DNA of 64,000 nt. Source: G963704535 sp963704535 (GTDB lineage: Bacteria; Chloroflexota; Chloroflexia; Chloroflexales; Roseiflexaceae). The notes beneath the pieces are model-generated. The model was not told where the DNA came from. It searched no databases and saw nothing but the letters and a program-made list of their open reading frames with translations. Positions 51,062 to 60,146 of the stretch are shown here, piece by piece. Position 1 is the stretch's first letter. The number at the start of each line of letters is the position of its first letter. Where the stretch lies: the NCBI GenBank assembly GCA_963704535.1, contig OY969916.1, positions 5,270,001 to 5,334,000 on the forward strand, given 5' to 3'. Position numbers and translations under genes: made by a program.

Positions 51062-52123
51062 TCAAGGCATCGGGACAACCGCAGCGACACGGGTGCCGCG
51101 GCCGACGGCGCTTTCGATCCCGAACTCGCCGCGCAGCAGCGTCTCGGCCTGCTGGCGCAGCGTCGCGACGCCCATGTTGCGGCGCCCGCTCTCGTCGTTC
51201 AGCACCTCGGAGATCGAGAAGCCGCTGCCGTCGTCCTCGATCGAGACGTGGATATTGCCGCCGCCGCTGTCGAGCAGCACGCGCGCCTGGGTCGCATGGG
51301 CGTGCTTGGCGACATTATTGAGCGCCTCCTGGATGAAGCGGAAGATCGCCACCTCGTAGTGGGCCGGCAGGCGGCTGTCCATATTTTGGACCATTAGGTT
51401 CACTTCGAGCTTGTTCTTATCGCTGAACTGCTGCACATAGCGCCGCAGCGTAGGCACCAGTCCCAGGTCGTCGAGGATCATCGGGCGCAGGTCGAAGATA
51501 AAGCGGCGGGTGTCCTGGAGCGTGGCGTTGATAGCGCCCTTGAGGGCGCCAAGCTCGGCGCGGGCCTGGTCAATGTCGCGGTCGAGCAGGCGCTGGCAGA
51601 TCTCGGCCCGCAGCACCAGGTTGCTCATCGACTGGGCCGGCCCGTCGTGCATCTGGAGCGAGATGCGCAGGCGCTCTTTCTCCTGGGCCTGGATGATATT
51701 GGCGATCACGTCCTCGCCGTCGTCGAGCGGGCGCCCGCCGGAGGCCCCGCCCGCGCTTACGCCCAGCAGCGGCTCCAGGGCCGTGGTCAGCTCGAAGAGC
51801 TGGCTCTGGCGCGCCTTCATCATCTGGTGGCGCGCTTGAAGCTGTTCAAGCTGGCCGCGCATCATCAGCAGGCGCATCTGCACCTCCTGCGCCGAGGTGT
51901 AGAAGTTCTTGATATCGGCCTTGCTGTACTTATCGATGTTCACCTCCAGATCGCGCAGCCGGTTGGAGACCGTCATCTCGCGCTGGGCCAGCTTTTCGAC
52001 CTCGGCGCCGGTCTGCCGCAGCAGCGTCTCCATCTCATTCAGCTCGCGCCGCGACCGCTCCAGCTCGACGTTGGCATTGGCATGTAGTTCTTCGATCTTC
52101 TGTTGGGCTTCACTCGACGCCAT
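51062..52123 (-). CDS. Soluble DegS/NarX-type histidine kinase
   Basis: 353 aa. The N-terminal ~130 residues form a coiled coil (ELERSRRELNEMETLLRQ, VEKLAQREMTVSNRLRDLE), as in DegS. HisKA_3 follows with EKERLRISLQMHDGPAQSM (phosphoacceptor His), then HATPase with the N-box region LNNVAKHAHATQARV and SIEDDGSGFSI. No transmembrane helix and no cognate regulator adjacent. The start MASSEAQQKIEELH (52123, GGGAG upstream) is chosen; the longer frame translates a palindromic element. Confidence 0.9.
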   Translation of the reverse strand: MASSEAQQKIEELHANANVELERSRRELNEMETLLRQTGAEVEKLAQREMTVSNRLRDLEVNIDKYSKADIKNFYTSAQEVQMRLLMMRGQLEQLQARHQMMKARQSQLFELTTALEPLLGVSAGGASGGRPLDDGEDVIANIIQAQEKERLRISLQMHDGPAQSMSNLVLRAEICQRLLDRDIDQARAELGALKGAINATLQDTRRFIFDLRPMILDDLGLVPTLRRYVQQFSDKNKLEVNLMVQNMDSRLPAHYEVAIFRFIQEALNNVAKHAHATQARVLLDSGGGNIHVSIEDDGSGFSISEVLNDESGRRNMGVATLRQQAETLLRGEFGIESAVGRGTRVAAVVPMP

Positions 52124-52149
52124 GACCAGCTCCCTGTTCCTGTTATACC

Positions 52150-52228
52150 AGCTTGCGTTCTGGTGGCGAAGATTGAGGTGAGAGAAAACAAGATCGTGGA
52201 GGACGACCCCTCCACCCCTCCCCACCGC
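52150..52228. repeat. MITE-like element C, forward copy
   Basis: AGCTTGCGTTCTGG ... AAGATCGTGGAGG ... CCTCCACCCCTCCCC; matches 23620-23696 reversed. Confidence 0.7.
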
Positions 52229-52387
52229 AAGATGCCACACTTGCGACTTGGTATTAGATAGCACGCCACCCGAAATTATACGTGGTAGGACTACGCTCCG
52301 TCAACCGCTATGGGCTATTGACCAACACTTCGCCGTAGGTCTATAATGCTGCCCAGTAAAGAGGGCCTGAAATACCTGCAATCCGCG

Positions 52388-53164
52388 TTATACCCGCTCG
52401 TTCCTTGAGGATCGATGGCTCAATCGCAGCCGCCAAACTGTCACCAGCGCTTCCAGCACAATCCGGCGCGACATCTTCGAGTGGCCGACGCGCCGGTCGG
52501 GGAAGGTGATCGGCACTTCGCCGACCTGGAAGCCGGCCCGCAGCGCCCGGTAGACCATCTCGATCTGAAACGAATATCCGTTGGAGCGAACATCGCCGAG
52601 GTTGATCGCCTCCAACACGGGCCGCCGGTAGCAGCGAAACCCGCCGGTGGCGTCCATCACCGGGAGGCCCAGGATGGCGCGCGCGTAGATATTGCCGCCG
52701 CGGCTGATGATTTTGCGGATCACGCCCCAGTCGGTCGTCGCGCCGCCGGGGACGTAGCGCGAGCCGAGCACCAAGTCGTAGCGTGTTTCGGCGGCTGCGA
52801 CCAGCGCCGGGAGGTAGCCGGGGTCGTGAGAGAAATCGGCATCCATCTCGCAGATATACTCGGCCCCTTCGGCCAGCGCGCGCCGAAAGCCGGCGATGTA
52901 GGCCGTGCCGAGGCCCAGCTTGCCGGGCCGCGAGAGCAGCCCCAAGCGCGGCTCGTTGGCGGCGAGGCGCTTGACGACCTCGGCGGTGCCGTCGGGCGAG
53001 CTGTCGTCGATCACCAGCACGCGGATGCCGGGCAGCTCCAGGATACGCGGCAGCAACGCGCCGATATTGTCGCGCTCGTTGTAGGTCGGGATCACCACCA
53101 TGCACTCGGCGATAGCGGCGGGAAGCGCGCTTGGTGGGTTCTGCGAACGATCCTGAGCGATCAT
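52388..53164 (-). CDS. Polyprenol-phosphate mannose/glucose synthase-like GT2 glycosyltransferase
   Basis: The 258-aa protein has GT-A fold motifs of the DPM1 group: VVIPTYNERDNIGALLPRIL, VIDDSSPDGTAEVV, CEMDADFSHDP (DxD-type metal site), GSRYVPGG and NGYSFQIEMVYRA. It has no C-terminal membrane domain, so it is the short soluble type. It probably charges a lipid carrier for the polytopic glycosylation-like proteins downstream. The start ATG at 53164 is preceded by a TATAAT on the minus strand (53208-53203). Confidence 0.88.
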   Translation of the reverse strand: MIAQDRSQNPPSALPAAIAECMVVIPTYNERDNIGALLPRILELPGIRVLVIDDSSPDGTAEVVKRLAANEPRLGLLSRPGKLGLGTAYIAGFRRALAEGAEYICEMDADFSHDPGYLPALVAAAETRYDLVLGSRYVPGGATTDWGVIRKIISRGGNIYARAILGLPVMDATGGFRCYRRPVLEAINLGDVRSNGYSFQIEMVYRALRAGFQVGEVPITFPDRRVGHSKMSRRIVLEALVTVWRLRLSHRSSRNERV

Positions 53165-53362
53165 GATGCACCTTTATGTAGCCGGACTGGACAGTACACC
53201 GTATTATACTTGAACCTGTCGCGCTGTTTTCAGCCGCCCATTGTGTCAAGCATACCGAAAGTCAGCCATTTTTGCGTTACCGATCGGTAGCAACTTGGTA
53301 GCAAACCTTTATCACCTACGCAAGGGCCGCCTGCTTGTAACGAGAGCCCCAGGTTAACGACG

Positions 53363-54931
53363 ATGTCAACACTTCCCATCCCTTCCCCACCCGAGCCGGC
53401 CACCGAGACGATCTCCCCACAGCCCTCCCGCCGCGCGCTGCCGCTGCCGGGTGTGGAGCAGCTCTGGACGATCCTGGCGCTGGCGCTGATCGGCGGGTTT
53501 ATCGCGCTGGTCCCGACGCTGCCGCACGACTTCTGGTGGCACCTCAAGGCCGGCCAGCTCGTCGCCGAGCAGGGCATCCCGGCCACCAACCGCTTCGCCT
53601 GGACGCTGCCGACCGATCACCCGTACATCTACGCCACCTGGCTGGGCGAGTGGCTATTCTATGCGCTCTACCAGTTGGGCGGGCTCCAGGCGCCGGTGCT
53701 GGCGCGCAACCTGCTGGGCCTGGCCGGCTTCGCGCTGGTGGCGGCCGAGGCGCGCCGGCGCAGCGGCTCCTGGCGGCTGGCCGCGCTGGCGACCGTGCTG
53801 GCCGGCGCGATGACGATCAACAACCTGACGACCCGCACGCAGAACTGGGCCTGGGTGCCGTTCGGCATCTACATTCTGGCGCTGGGCGCCTACAGCGCCG
53901 GGCAGCTTCGCCCACGAGCGCTGCCGGCTCTGCCCCTGATCATGGCCTTCTGGGTCAATGTCCACGGCTCGTTCGTGCTGGGACTGGCGCTGATTGCGCT
54001 CGTCGCCGCCGGCGAGACGCTGCGCCGGCTGCTCAAGCAGCCGTACGCGCCGAGCTGGGAGCGGCTGCGCTGGCTGTACCTGGCGGCGGCCGGCGCGCTT
54101 GGCGCCGCGCTCCTGAATCCGCTGGGGCCGGGGATCTTCGGCTACGTCGTCAAGCTGCTGACCGACCCGCCCAGCCAGGGGCTGGTCAACGAGTGGCAGC
54201 CGCCGACGACGCGCGGCATCGCCGGGTTTGTCTTTTTCGCCTCGATCCTGGCGCTGCTGGCGGCGTTCGCGCTAGCCCGGCGCCGGCCAAGCCTGACCGA
54301 CCTGCTGCTGGCGTGCGGCTTCTTGTGGCTGGCCTGGGGCGGCCAGCGCTACGTGGTCTGGTACGGCATGGTGGCGATGCCGCTGCTGGCGCAGAGCCTG
54401 GCCGCGCCGCGCTCGCCGCTGGCCCGCGCGGCGCGGCCACGGCGCCTGGTGCTGCCCAGCACGCTGATCGCGCTGGCGCTGGCGGGCCTGCTAGTGGCGC
54501 TTCAGCCGCCGTTCAAGGCCGGGCTGGCACTGCCGCAACCCTACAAGGCGCTCTTCGCCGACATACCGGGCGCGCCCGAGCTGTACAGCGCCGACACGCC
54601 CGTGGCCGCGACGAACTACCTGCGCGAGCATCCGAGTGCGGGCCGGCTGTTCAATGAGATGGGCTACGGCTCGTACCTTGACTGGGCGCTCTACCCGGTC
54701 GCCCAGGTCTTTGTGGACCCACGCGTCGAGCTGTACTCGCTGGCGCTCTGGCAGGACTACCTGGATATTAGCGAGGCGCGCGACTACAGCCAGCTGCTGG
54801 ACAAGCACCAAATCGAGCGGGTGCTGCTGGACCGCGTTCGCCAGCCGCGGCTGGCGAACGCGCTGGCGAGCGATGCGGGCTGGGTGCGCGAGTACGGGGA
54901 TGCGCGGGCCGAGATCTACCGGCGGAAGTGA
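53363..54931 (+). CDS. Polytopic membrane protein, paralogue 1
   Basis: The 522-aa protein has 10-12 hydrophobic segments and a C-terminal soluble part. The motif LPHDFWWHLKAGQLVAEQGIP lies in the first outer loop, with WVNVHGSFVLGL and NEMGYGSYLDWALYPVAQVF (followed by VDPRVELY) further on. All three are conserved with the paralogue at 55542. The layout (acidic first loop, C-terminal domain) is that of uncharacterised lipid-carrier-dependent glycosyltransferases; next to a DPM-like enzyme this is plausible but not shown. Confidence 0.7.
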   Translation: MSTLPIPSPPEPATETISPQPSRRALPLPGVEQLWTILALALIGGFIALVPTLPHDFWWHLKAGQLVAEQGIPATNRFAWTLPTDHPYIYATWLGEWLFYALYQLGGLQAPVLARNLLGLAGFALVAAEARRRSGSWRLAALATVLAGAMTINNLTTRTQNWAWVPFGIYILALGAYSAGQLRPRALPALPLIMAFWVNVHGSFVLGLALIALVAAGETLRRLLKQPYAPSWERLRWLYLAAAGALGAALLNPLGPGIFGYVVKLLTDPPSQGLVNEWQPPTTRGIAGFVFFASILALLAAFALARRRPSLTDLLLACGFLWLAWGGQRYVVWYGMVAMPLLAQSLAAPRSPLARAARPRRLVLPSTLIALALAGLLVALQPPFKAGLALPQPYKALFADIPGAPELYSADTPVAATNYLREHPSAGRLFNEMGYGSYLDWALYPVAQVFVDPRVELYSLALWQDYLDISEARDYSQLLDKHQIERVLLDRVRQPRLANALASDAGWVREYGDARAEIYRRK

Positions 54932-55002
54932 TTGCGGTGAAAGAATGCTTGCAGTATCATGCCAGCGATGCTGAAGTACCCACCTGATGAGGAGCACATT
55001 CG

Positions 55003-55326
55003 ATGGTCTTTGATGTCGAGTTGACCCATCCAGCAGCCGATCGCTACATCGCTCGCGTCTTGCTCTGGCCGGATGTTATAGTTGAGGCTACTTCCCGCGA
55101 AGAAGCGATCGAACAAATCGGCGAGGCTATTCAGCGACGGCGGGATGCTGGTGTTGAGATCGTGCAGGTTATTGTCGACGATCCGGCAGGAGCTTCAGCG
55201 ACATCGCCTTGGCGGAAGCATGCCGGTACATTTCCCGAAGATGAACTGTATGAGCAGATGCTTGACGAGATACGACGCTATCGACACGAGCTTGATACAG
55301 AATCAGAGGACATTTGTAAATACTAA
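55003..55326 (+). CDS. HicB-like/antitoxin-type small protein without a visible toxin
   Basis: A 107-aa protein: N-terminal beta strands (FDVELTHPAADRYIARVLLWP), then VEATSREEAIEQIGEAIQRRRDAG, as in HicB/UPF0150-type folds, and a C-terminal FPEDELYEQMLDEIRRYRHE helix. Similar proteins commonly precede PIN-domain toxins. Downstream no PIN gene remains, only a cluster of small palindromes. Its base composition is lower in GC than its neighbours, which suggests transfer. Confidence 0.6.
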   Translation: MVFDVELTHPAADRYIARVLLWPDVIVEATSREEAIEQIGEAIQRRRDAGVEIVQVIVDDPAGASATSPWRKHAGTFPEDELYEQMLDEIRRYRHELDTESEDICKY

Positions 55327-55365
55327 CGATTCTTCAATATCTATGCCTTGCACTTAATCGCGCTT

Positions 55366-55485
55366 TCAGTCCACAAATGAATTTGTGGCCTGAAATCGCA
55401 AACACGTTAAAACGTGTTCAATGACAGCCTGTAACGTGTTTTAACACGTTTGGTCTATTAGGTATCGAATTCATTCGATAATGGT
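55366..55485. repeat. Cluster of four short perfect palindromes
   Basis: In order: CCACAAATgaATTTGTGG, AACACGTTaaAACGTGTT, AACGTGTTttAACACGTT and ATCGAATtcATTCGAT, all within about 120 bp downstream of the antitoxin-like gene. The second and third palindromes share their half-sites. Confidence 0.75.
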
Positions 55486-55541
55486 CTAATGGCAGTCGAT
55501 TGATCCCTTTCCAACATCATAGCTACCCACTGATACTCACA

Positions 55542-57110
55542 ATGCTCACACAACCACACACCCACACCACCCAACCGCCCCCGCGCGCCACCAGCCGCGG
55601 CCTGACGCTCGACCACGTCTGGATCGCGGCTGCGCTCATGCTGATCGCGCTGCGGCCGCTGCTGACGCCGATCCCGCCGAATGACTTCTGGTGGCACATG
55701 GCCACCGGGCGGGTGATCGTCGAGCAGGGCGCGATCCCGCCTGTGGACAGCTTCTCCTACACCCGCGCCGGCGAGCCGTTCTACAACCAGGGCTGGCTGG
55801 CGCAGGTGCTGCTGTACGGCCTGTACCAGCTTGGCGGCATCCCACTGCTCATACTCGTCCAGGCGGCGGTGATCGCGCTGGCCTACGGGCTGCTGCTGCG
55901 ACTGTGCCTGCTGCGAACCGGCCAGGTGAAGTTGAGCGTCGGGCTGCTGCTGCTGACCACGCTGCCGCTCTCGTTCGACAACTGGATCGTGCGGCCGCAG
56001 AGCTACACATTCCCGCTCTTCGTCGGCTTCCTGACCATCCTGACCGAGTACCGGCTGGGCCGCGCGAACCGGCTGTGGCTGCTGCCGCTGCTGATGGCGC
56101 TGTGGGTCAACCTGCACGGGACGTTTGTGCTGGGCGGGGCGATGATCGCGCTGACGCTGGCGGCGGAGTGGCTGAAGCGGCGGGCGGCGGCGCGGCGCGA
56201 AGACCTGAGCTGGGCCGCCCGGCCGATCGGCGCGCCGGAGGACGTGCTCACGCGCCCGGAGCCGGAGCGGCTGCCGTCGTTACGGACGCTGCTGCTGTGG
56301 GGCGCGGCGACGGCGGCGGCGCTGCTGCTCAACCCGCGCGGCCCGGAGGTGCTGGGCTACGTTCGCAACCTGCTCGGCAGCAACGCCGTGACCACGCTCG
56401 TGACCGAGTGGGCGCCGCCCACGATCCGTGACATCAACGGCGTGATCTTCTTCCTGTTTTTGCTGCTGTGCATTGTCGTGCTGACCTACGCACGGCGGCG
56501 GCCGGACTTCACCGACCTACTGCTGGCGGGGGCGTTCCTGTGGCTGGCGCTGGGCGCGGTACGCAATATCGTCTGGTTCGGCTTCGTGGCGACGGTGCTG
56601 GTAGCGGCGCAGGCGGCCACGCTGCTGCCGGCGCCCGCGGCCCGCCGCCCGGTCGGCTCGCCGGCGCTCAACGCCATGCTGGTGGGCATGCTGGGGCTGC
56701 TGCTGGTGCTGGGGCTGCCGTGGATCAAGCCGCACCTGATGCCGCCATCGGTCGGGGCGCTGCTGGATGAAGGGACGCCGGAGCAAGCAGTGGCGTTCAT
56801 GCGCGGCCAACCCGACCGCCCGCGCCACCTGTTCCACAGCGAGGGCTACGGCTCCTACCTGATCTGGGCCGCGCCGGAGCAGAAGGTCTTTATCGACACC
56901 CGGATCGAGCTGTACCCCTACGAGCAGTGGCGCGACTACATCTACCTCGGCCAGGCCGCCGATATGGACCGGCTGCTCGGCAAGTATGCTATCGACGGGC
57001 TGCTGCTGAACAAAAAGAGCCAGGAAGGGCTGGTCAAGGCCGCCCGCGCCGACGGGCGCTGGGAAGTGCGGTACGAGGACGAGCAGACGATCTACTTGAC
57101 GAGAAAATAA
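55542..57110 (+). CDS. Polytopic membrane protein, paralogue 2
   Basis: The 522-aa protein is paralogous to 53363-54931: PPNDFWWHMATGRVIVEQGAIP, LWVNLHGTFVLGG, SEGYGSYLIWAAPEQKVF (then IDTRIELY) match the same positions. It has 10-12 hydrophobic segments and a charged cytosolic loop (RRAAARREDLSWAARPIG). The start ATG at 55542 (MLTQPHTHTTQPPP) is preferred. Duplication followed by insertion of the antitoxin-like gene between copies is the simplest history. Confidence 0.7.
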   Translation: MLTQPHTHTTQPPPRATSRGLTLDHVWIAAALMLIALRPLLTPIPPNDFWWHMATGRVIVEQGAIPPVDSFSYTRAGEPFYNQGWLAQVLLYGLYQLGGIPLLILVQAAVIALAYGLLLRLCLLRTGQVKLSVGLLLLTTLPLSFDNWIVRPQSYTFPLFVGFLTILTEYRLGRANRLWLLPLLMALWVNLHGTFVLGGAMIALTLAAEWLKRRAAARREDLSWAARPIGAPEDVLTRPEPERLPSLRTLLLWGAATAAALLLNPRGPEVLGYVRNLLGSNAVTTLVTEWAPPTIRDINGVIFFLFLLLCIVVLTYARRRPDFTDLLLAGAFLWLALGAVRNIVWFGFVATVLVAAQAATLLPAPAARRPVGSPALNAMLVGMLGLLLVLGLPWIKPHLMPPSVGALLDEGTPEQAVAFMRGQPDRPRHLFHSEGYGSYLIWAAPEQKVFIDTRIELYPYEQWRDYIYLGQAADMDRLLGKYAIDGLLLNKKSQEGLVKAARADGRWEVRYEDEQTIYLTRK

Positions 57111-57112
57111 TC

Positions 57113-57168
57113 GCCGTCTGAAAAGGGGGAGTTTGAGGGGGCAGCCCCCTCAAGACCTCTCTTCACCA
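57113..57168. repeat. MITE-like element A, partial copy
   Basis: CGTCTGAAAAGGGGGAG ... GAGGGGGC/GCCCCCTC ... TTCACCACC; one inverted end retained, immediately after a stop codon. Confidence 0.65.
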
Positions 57169-57186
57169 CCGACGAATTATCAAGGC

Positions 57187-57888
57187 TCAGTCGCCGAAGC
57201 GGCTGAAGAAATCCTTGCTCTGCTGGTCCAACACCTCGCTCAAGGCCTTGTGCGACAGGTAGCCGTCACGGATCAAGATCTCGCCCAGCGGGACATTTTT
57301 GCCACGCTGGCGCAGCCAGGACTGCTCCGCCAGCACGCGGGCCAGATTCTCGGGCGTGATGAAGCCGCGCGTCACCAGGTACTCGCCCAGGCGCTGGGGC
57401 GCGCCGGTCTGGTTGAGCTGCTTCACCAGGGCGTCGGCCAGGGCCTGCGGCGAGAGCCAGCCGCGCCGGACCAGGATGTCGCCCAGCGGCGTGCGGTCGC
57501 CCAGGTAGTTCTGGCAACCGCGCTGCTCGGACAGCGCCTCGTTGAGCTGGGCCTTGGTCAGAAAGCCCTGCTGGACCAGGTACTCGCCGATCCTCAGTGC
57601 CTCCTGCCTGCGCTCGGCCAGCACCGGGGCCGGGGTAGCCGCCAGCAGATCGCGCAGGCGCAGGACCTCCAGCCCTTCGCGGGCCGGCTTACAGTTCGGA
57701 TCGAGCAGTAGCGCCCGCTCCAGGCACTCACGCTTCTGCTTGGCGTCCTCGACCAACTCGCACATCCAGATCCACGCGGCGACATTGGATGGATTGTCGA
57801 GCAGGACCTGCCGCATCATAGCATAGGCGTTCTTCCGATCACCGCGCTGCGCGACTTGGACCGCCGCCTGAAACGTTACTTTCTCCAT
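57187..57888 (-). CDS. TPR-like plus triple MshEN-repeat protein
   Basis: 233 aa. The N-terminal ~80 residues are TPR-like (AYAMMRQVLLDNPSNVAAWIWM, RECLERALLLDPNCKPAREGL). Three repeats of the form LGEYLVxxGFLTxxQLxxAL follow (IGEYLVQQGFLTKAQLNEAL, LGDILVRRGWLSPQALADAL, LGEYLVTRGFITPENLARVL), plus a half repeat LGEILIRDGYLSHKAL. These are MshEN (GspE N-terminal) modules, known in other proteins to bind cyclic di-GMP. No ATPase domain is attached. A signalling or pilus-related adaptor is likely. Confidence 0.75.
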   Translation of the reverse strand: MEKVTFQAAVQVAQRGDRKNAYAMMRQVLLDNPSNVAAWIWMCELVEDAKQKRECLERALLLDPNCKPAREGLEVLRLRDLLAATPAPVLAERRQEALRIGEYLVQQGFLTKAQLNEALSEQRGCQNYLGDRTPLGDILVRRGWLSPQALADALVKQLNQTGAPQRLGEYLVTRGFITPENLARVLAEQSWLRQRGKNVPLGEILIRDGYLSHKALSEVLDQQSKDFFSRFGD

Positions 57889-58305
57889 CGTCTACGCTCC
57901 ATCGTCTTGCGATAGGTTGGGGTGGGGTTTAAGGGGCGGGCGGCCTTCCCCTTGCCCTCCCTTTCTATCAGATCGCGATCTGCCCGATCCGCAGACCCCA
58001 AAAAGTTTGGAAACTTAGTATACCCGCGCCGATTACCAGCTTATTACCGGCCATGTGGGTTGTGGCAGGTACGGCGGTGTGTCGGGCAACCAGTTTCAAA
58101 CCTGCCGTCAGAATCTTTGAGATCAACTACTACGATGATCCATAGTATACGCGCCTCGATTAACCAAACATTACCGGCGCGGGCGACCTGCACCAAAGAA
58201 CAGGTCTGATCCGGTCCCCTGGGGCAGTCCCTTCGGCGGCGTCTGTGCTAAAATCAAGCTCGCGCATACGGACGCACAAATATTTGCCGCAAGTAAGGAG
58301 GCCTT
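57889..58305. other. Divergent intergenic region before the Rieske gene
   Basis: Contains a palindromic element D copy (57912-57975) and an extended -10 (58246-58254). No other feature was recognised in the central 250 bp. Confidence 0.5.
58246..58254 (+). promoter_or_regulatory. Extended -10 of the Rieske gene
   Basis: TGCTAAAAT, about 50 bp before the start codon. Confidence 0.55.
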
Positions 58306-60115
58306 ATGCCAGCCAATACGTGGATCGAGGTGGCGCGGATCGGCGATTTCGAGACCGATGATCGCAAGGTGGTCAATGCCGGCGACCGACCGGTGCTGGT
58401 CCTGCGCCACGCCGGCGGCTTCTACGCGGTCGACAACCGCTGCCCGCACATGGGCTTTCCGCTCGATAAGGGCAGCGTCAAGGACTGCATCCTGACCTGT
58501 CACTGGCACCACGCCCGCTTCGACCTGGCCTCCGGCGGCACCTTCGACCAGTTCGCCGACGACGTACGGGCCTACCCGGTCGAGCTGCGCGGCGACGGCG
58601 TGTGGGTCAACGTGGCGCCGCGCGCGCGACGAGCGCACCCACCAGCTCAAGCGGCTCGACGACGGCCTAGAGCGCGACCTCCGCCTGGTGATCGCCAAGG
58701 CGGCCATCGCGCTGCTGGACCGCGAGGGCGACCCGCGCGAGCCGTTCCGGGCCGGGCTGCGCTTCGGCACCACCTACCGGGCCGCCGGGTGGGGCCAGGG
58801 GCTGACAATGCTGGCCTGCTTTATGAACATGCTGCCGCACCTGGACCACGAGGACCGCCCACGCGCGCTCTACCACGGCCTGAACGCCGTCAGTGTCGAG
58901 AGCTTCGGCATGGCCCCGCGCTTCACGCTCGACCCGCTGCCGGGCGCCACGGCCGACCTGCCCACGCTGCAGCGCTGGTTCCGCCAGTTCATCGAGGTGC
59001 GCGACGACGAGGGCGCCGAGCGCTGCATCGTCACGGCGGTCCGGGCGGGCGCGACGAGCGCCGAGCTGGCCGACATGCTCTTCGCGGCGATCACCGACCA
59101 CCGCTACATCCAGATCGGGCACCCGGCCGATTTCGCCAACAAAGCGCTGGAGGCGCTCGACATCGCCGGCTGGGAGCTGGCCGAGCCGGCCCTCGCCAGC
59201 CTGGCCCGCGGGATCGCCCGTGCCGCGCGCATGGAGGAATCAAATGCATGGCGCAACCCGGTCGATCTGATTGACATCCTAGAAACCGCGTTTGAACGGC
59301 TGCCCACGGCGGTCGAGGCGGGGGCTGCTGCCCGTCGCTCGGCACCTGGCCGAAGCTGGGGTGATCGGGTGGCGCTGGCACAGCAATTGCTCTCCGACGA
59401 CCCACAAGCCAACATCGATACGCTGCTGGCGGCGCTCCGCGACGGCGCGACGCCCGAGCAGGTCGCCGGGGCGGTCGCCTACGCCGCCGCGCTGCGGATG
59501 GCCCGCTTCCACACCGCCAACGAGTTCGGCGACTGGGACACGGTCCTGCACACCTTCACCTTCGCCAACGCCATCCACCAGGGCATCCGGCGGGTGGCCG
59601 CAGCCGAGCGCGACCGGATGGCGCCCGATGCGACGCCCGACGGGCGGGCGCTGCCGCTGCTGCGCGGCGTCTTCGACGCGGCGATGAGCGTGTATCTCGA
59701 CCGCTTCCTGAATACGCCGCCAGCCCGGATTCCGCAGCCGCAGCCCAACGGCGGGCGGCCCGCCCAGATCCTGGCCGACCTGCTGCCGCTGCTCGATCGC
59801 CAGCAACAGGTCAACGAGGCCGGCGATCTGGTGGCCCGCTACGCGGTCGCCGGCGACGGCGCAGATCACGATGCGCCCTTGCGGGCGGCGCTAGGCAAGG
59901 CGCTGCTGCGCGAGGACCGCGACTTCCACACGATCCAGACCGTCGAGGCGGCCTTCAGCCAGCACGCGCTGCTGCGCGGGACGCCGGAGGCGACCCACGT
60001 GCTGATCGCCGCAGCCCGCTACCTGGCCGCCCACGCGCCGACCGTGCGCGCCGAAGGGCAGACGTTCCAGATCGCCGAGCGGCTGCACCGCGGCGAGAAG
60101 CTGTACGAGGAGTAA
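58306..60115 (+). CDS. Rieske [2Fe-2S] protein with a long C-terminal domain, frameshifted
   Basis: About 600 aa after repair. Residues 1-105 are a Rieske ferredoxin domain with both ligand pairs (CPHMGFPLDKG and CHWHHARFDLASGG). The frame breaks inside a CGCGCGCG run at about 58618-58627. Shifting one base gives RDERTHQLKRLDDGLERDL and the rest to the TAA at 60113-60115. The ~480-residue helical remainder (MLACFMNMLPHLDHEDRP, GATSAELADMLFAAITDHRYI, HTFTFANAIHQG) is of no recognised family; its His-rich helices could bind a metal. AAGGAGG precedes the ATG. Confidence 0.75.
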
Positions 60116-60146
60116 GGAATTCTCGATTTTTAAACGAGCCAGGTCC

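Noticed and set aside
52415..53290. Plus-strand frame over the DPM-like gene
   Set aside because: Shadow of a gene with DPM1 motifs on the minus strand; no recognisable protein features.
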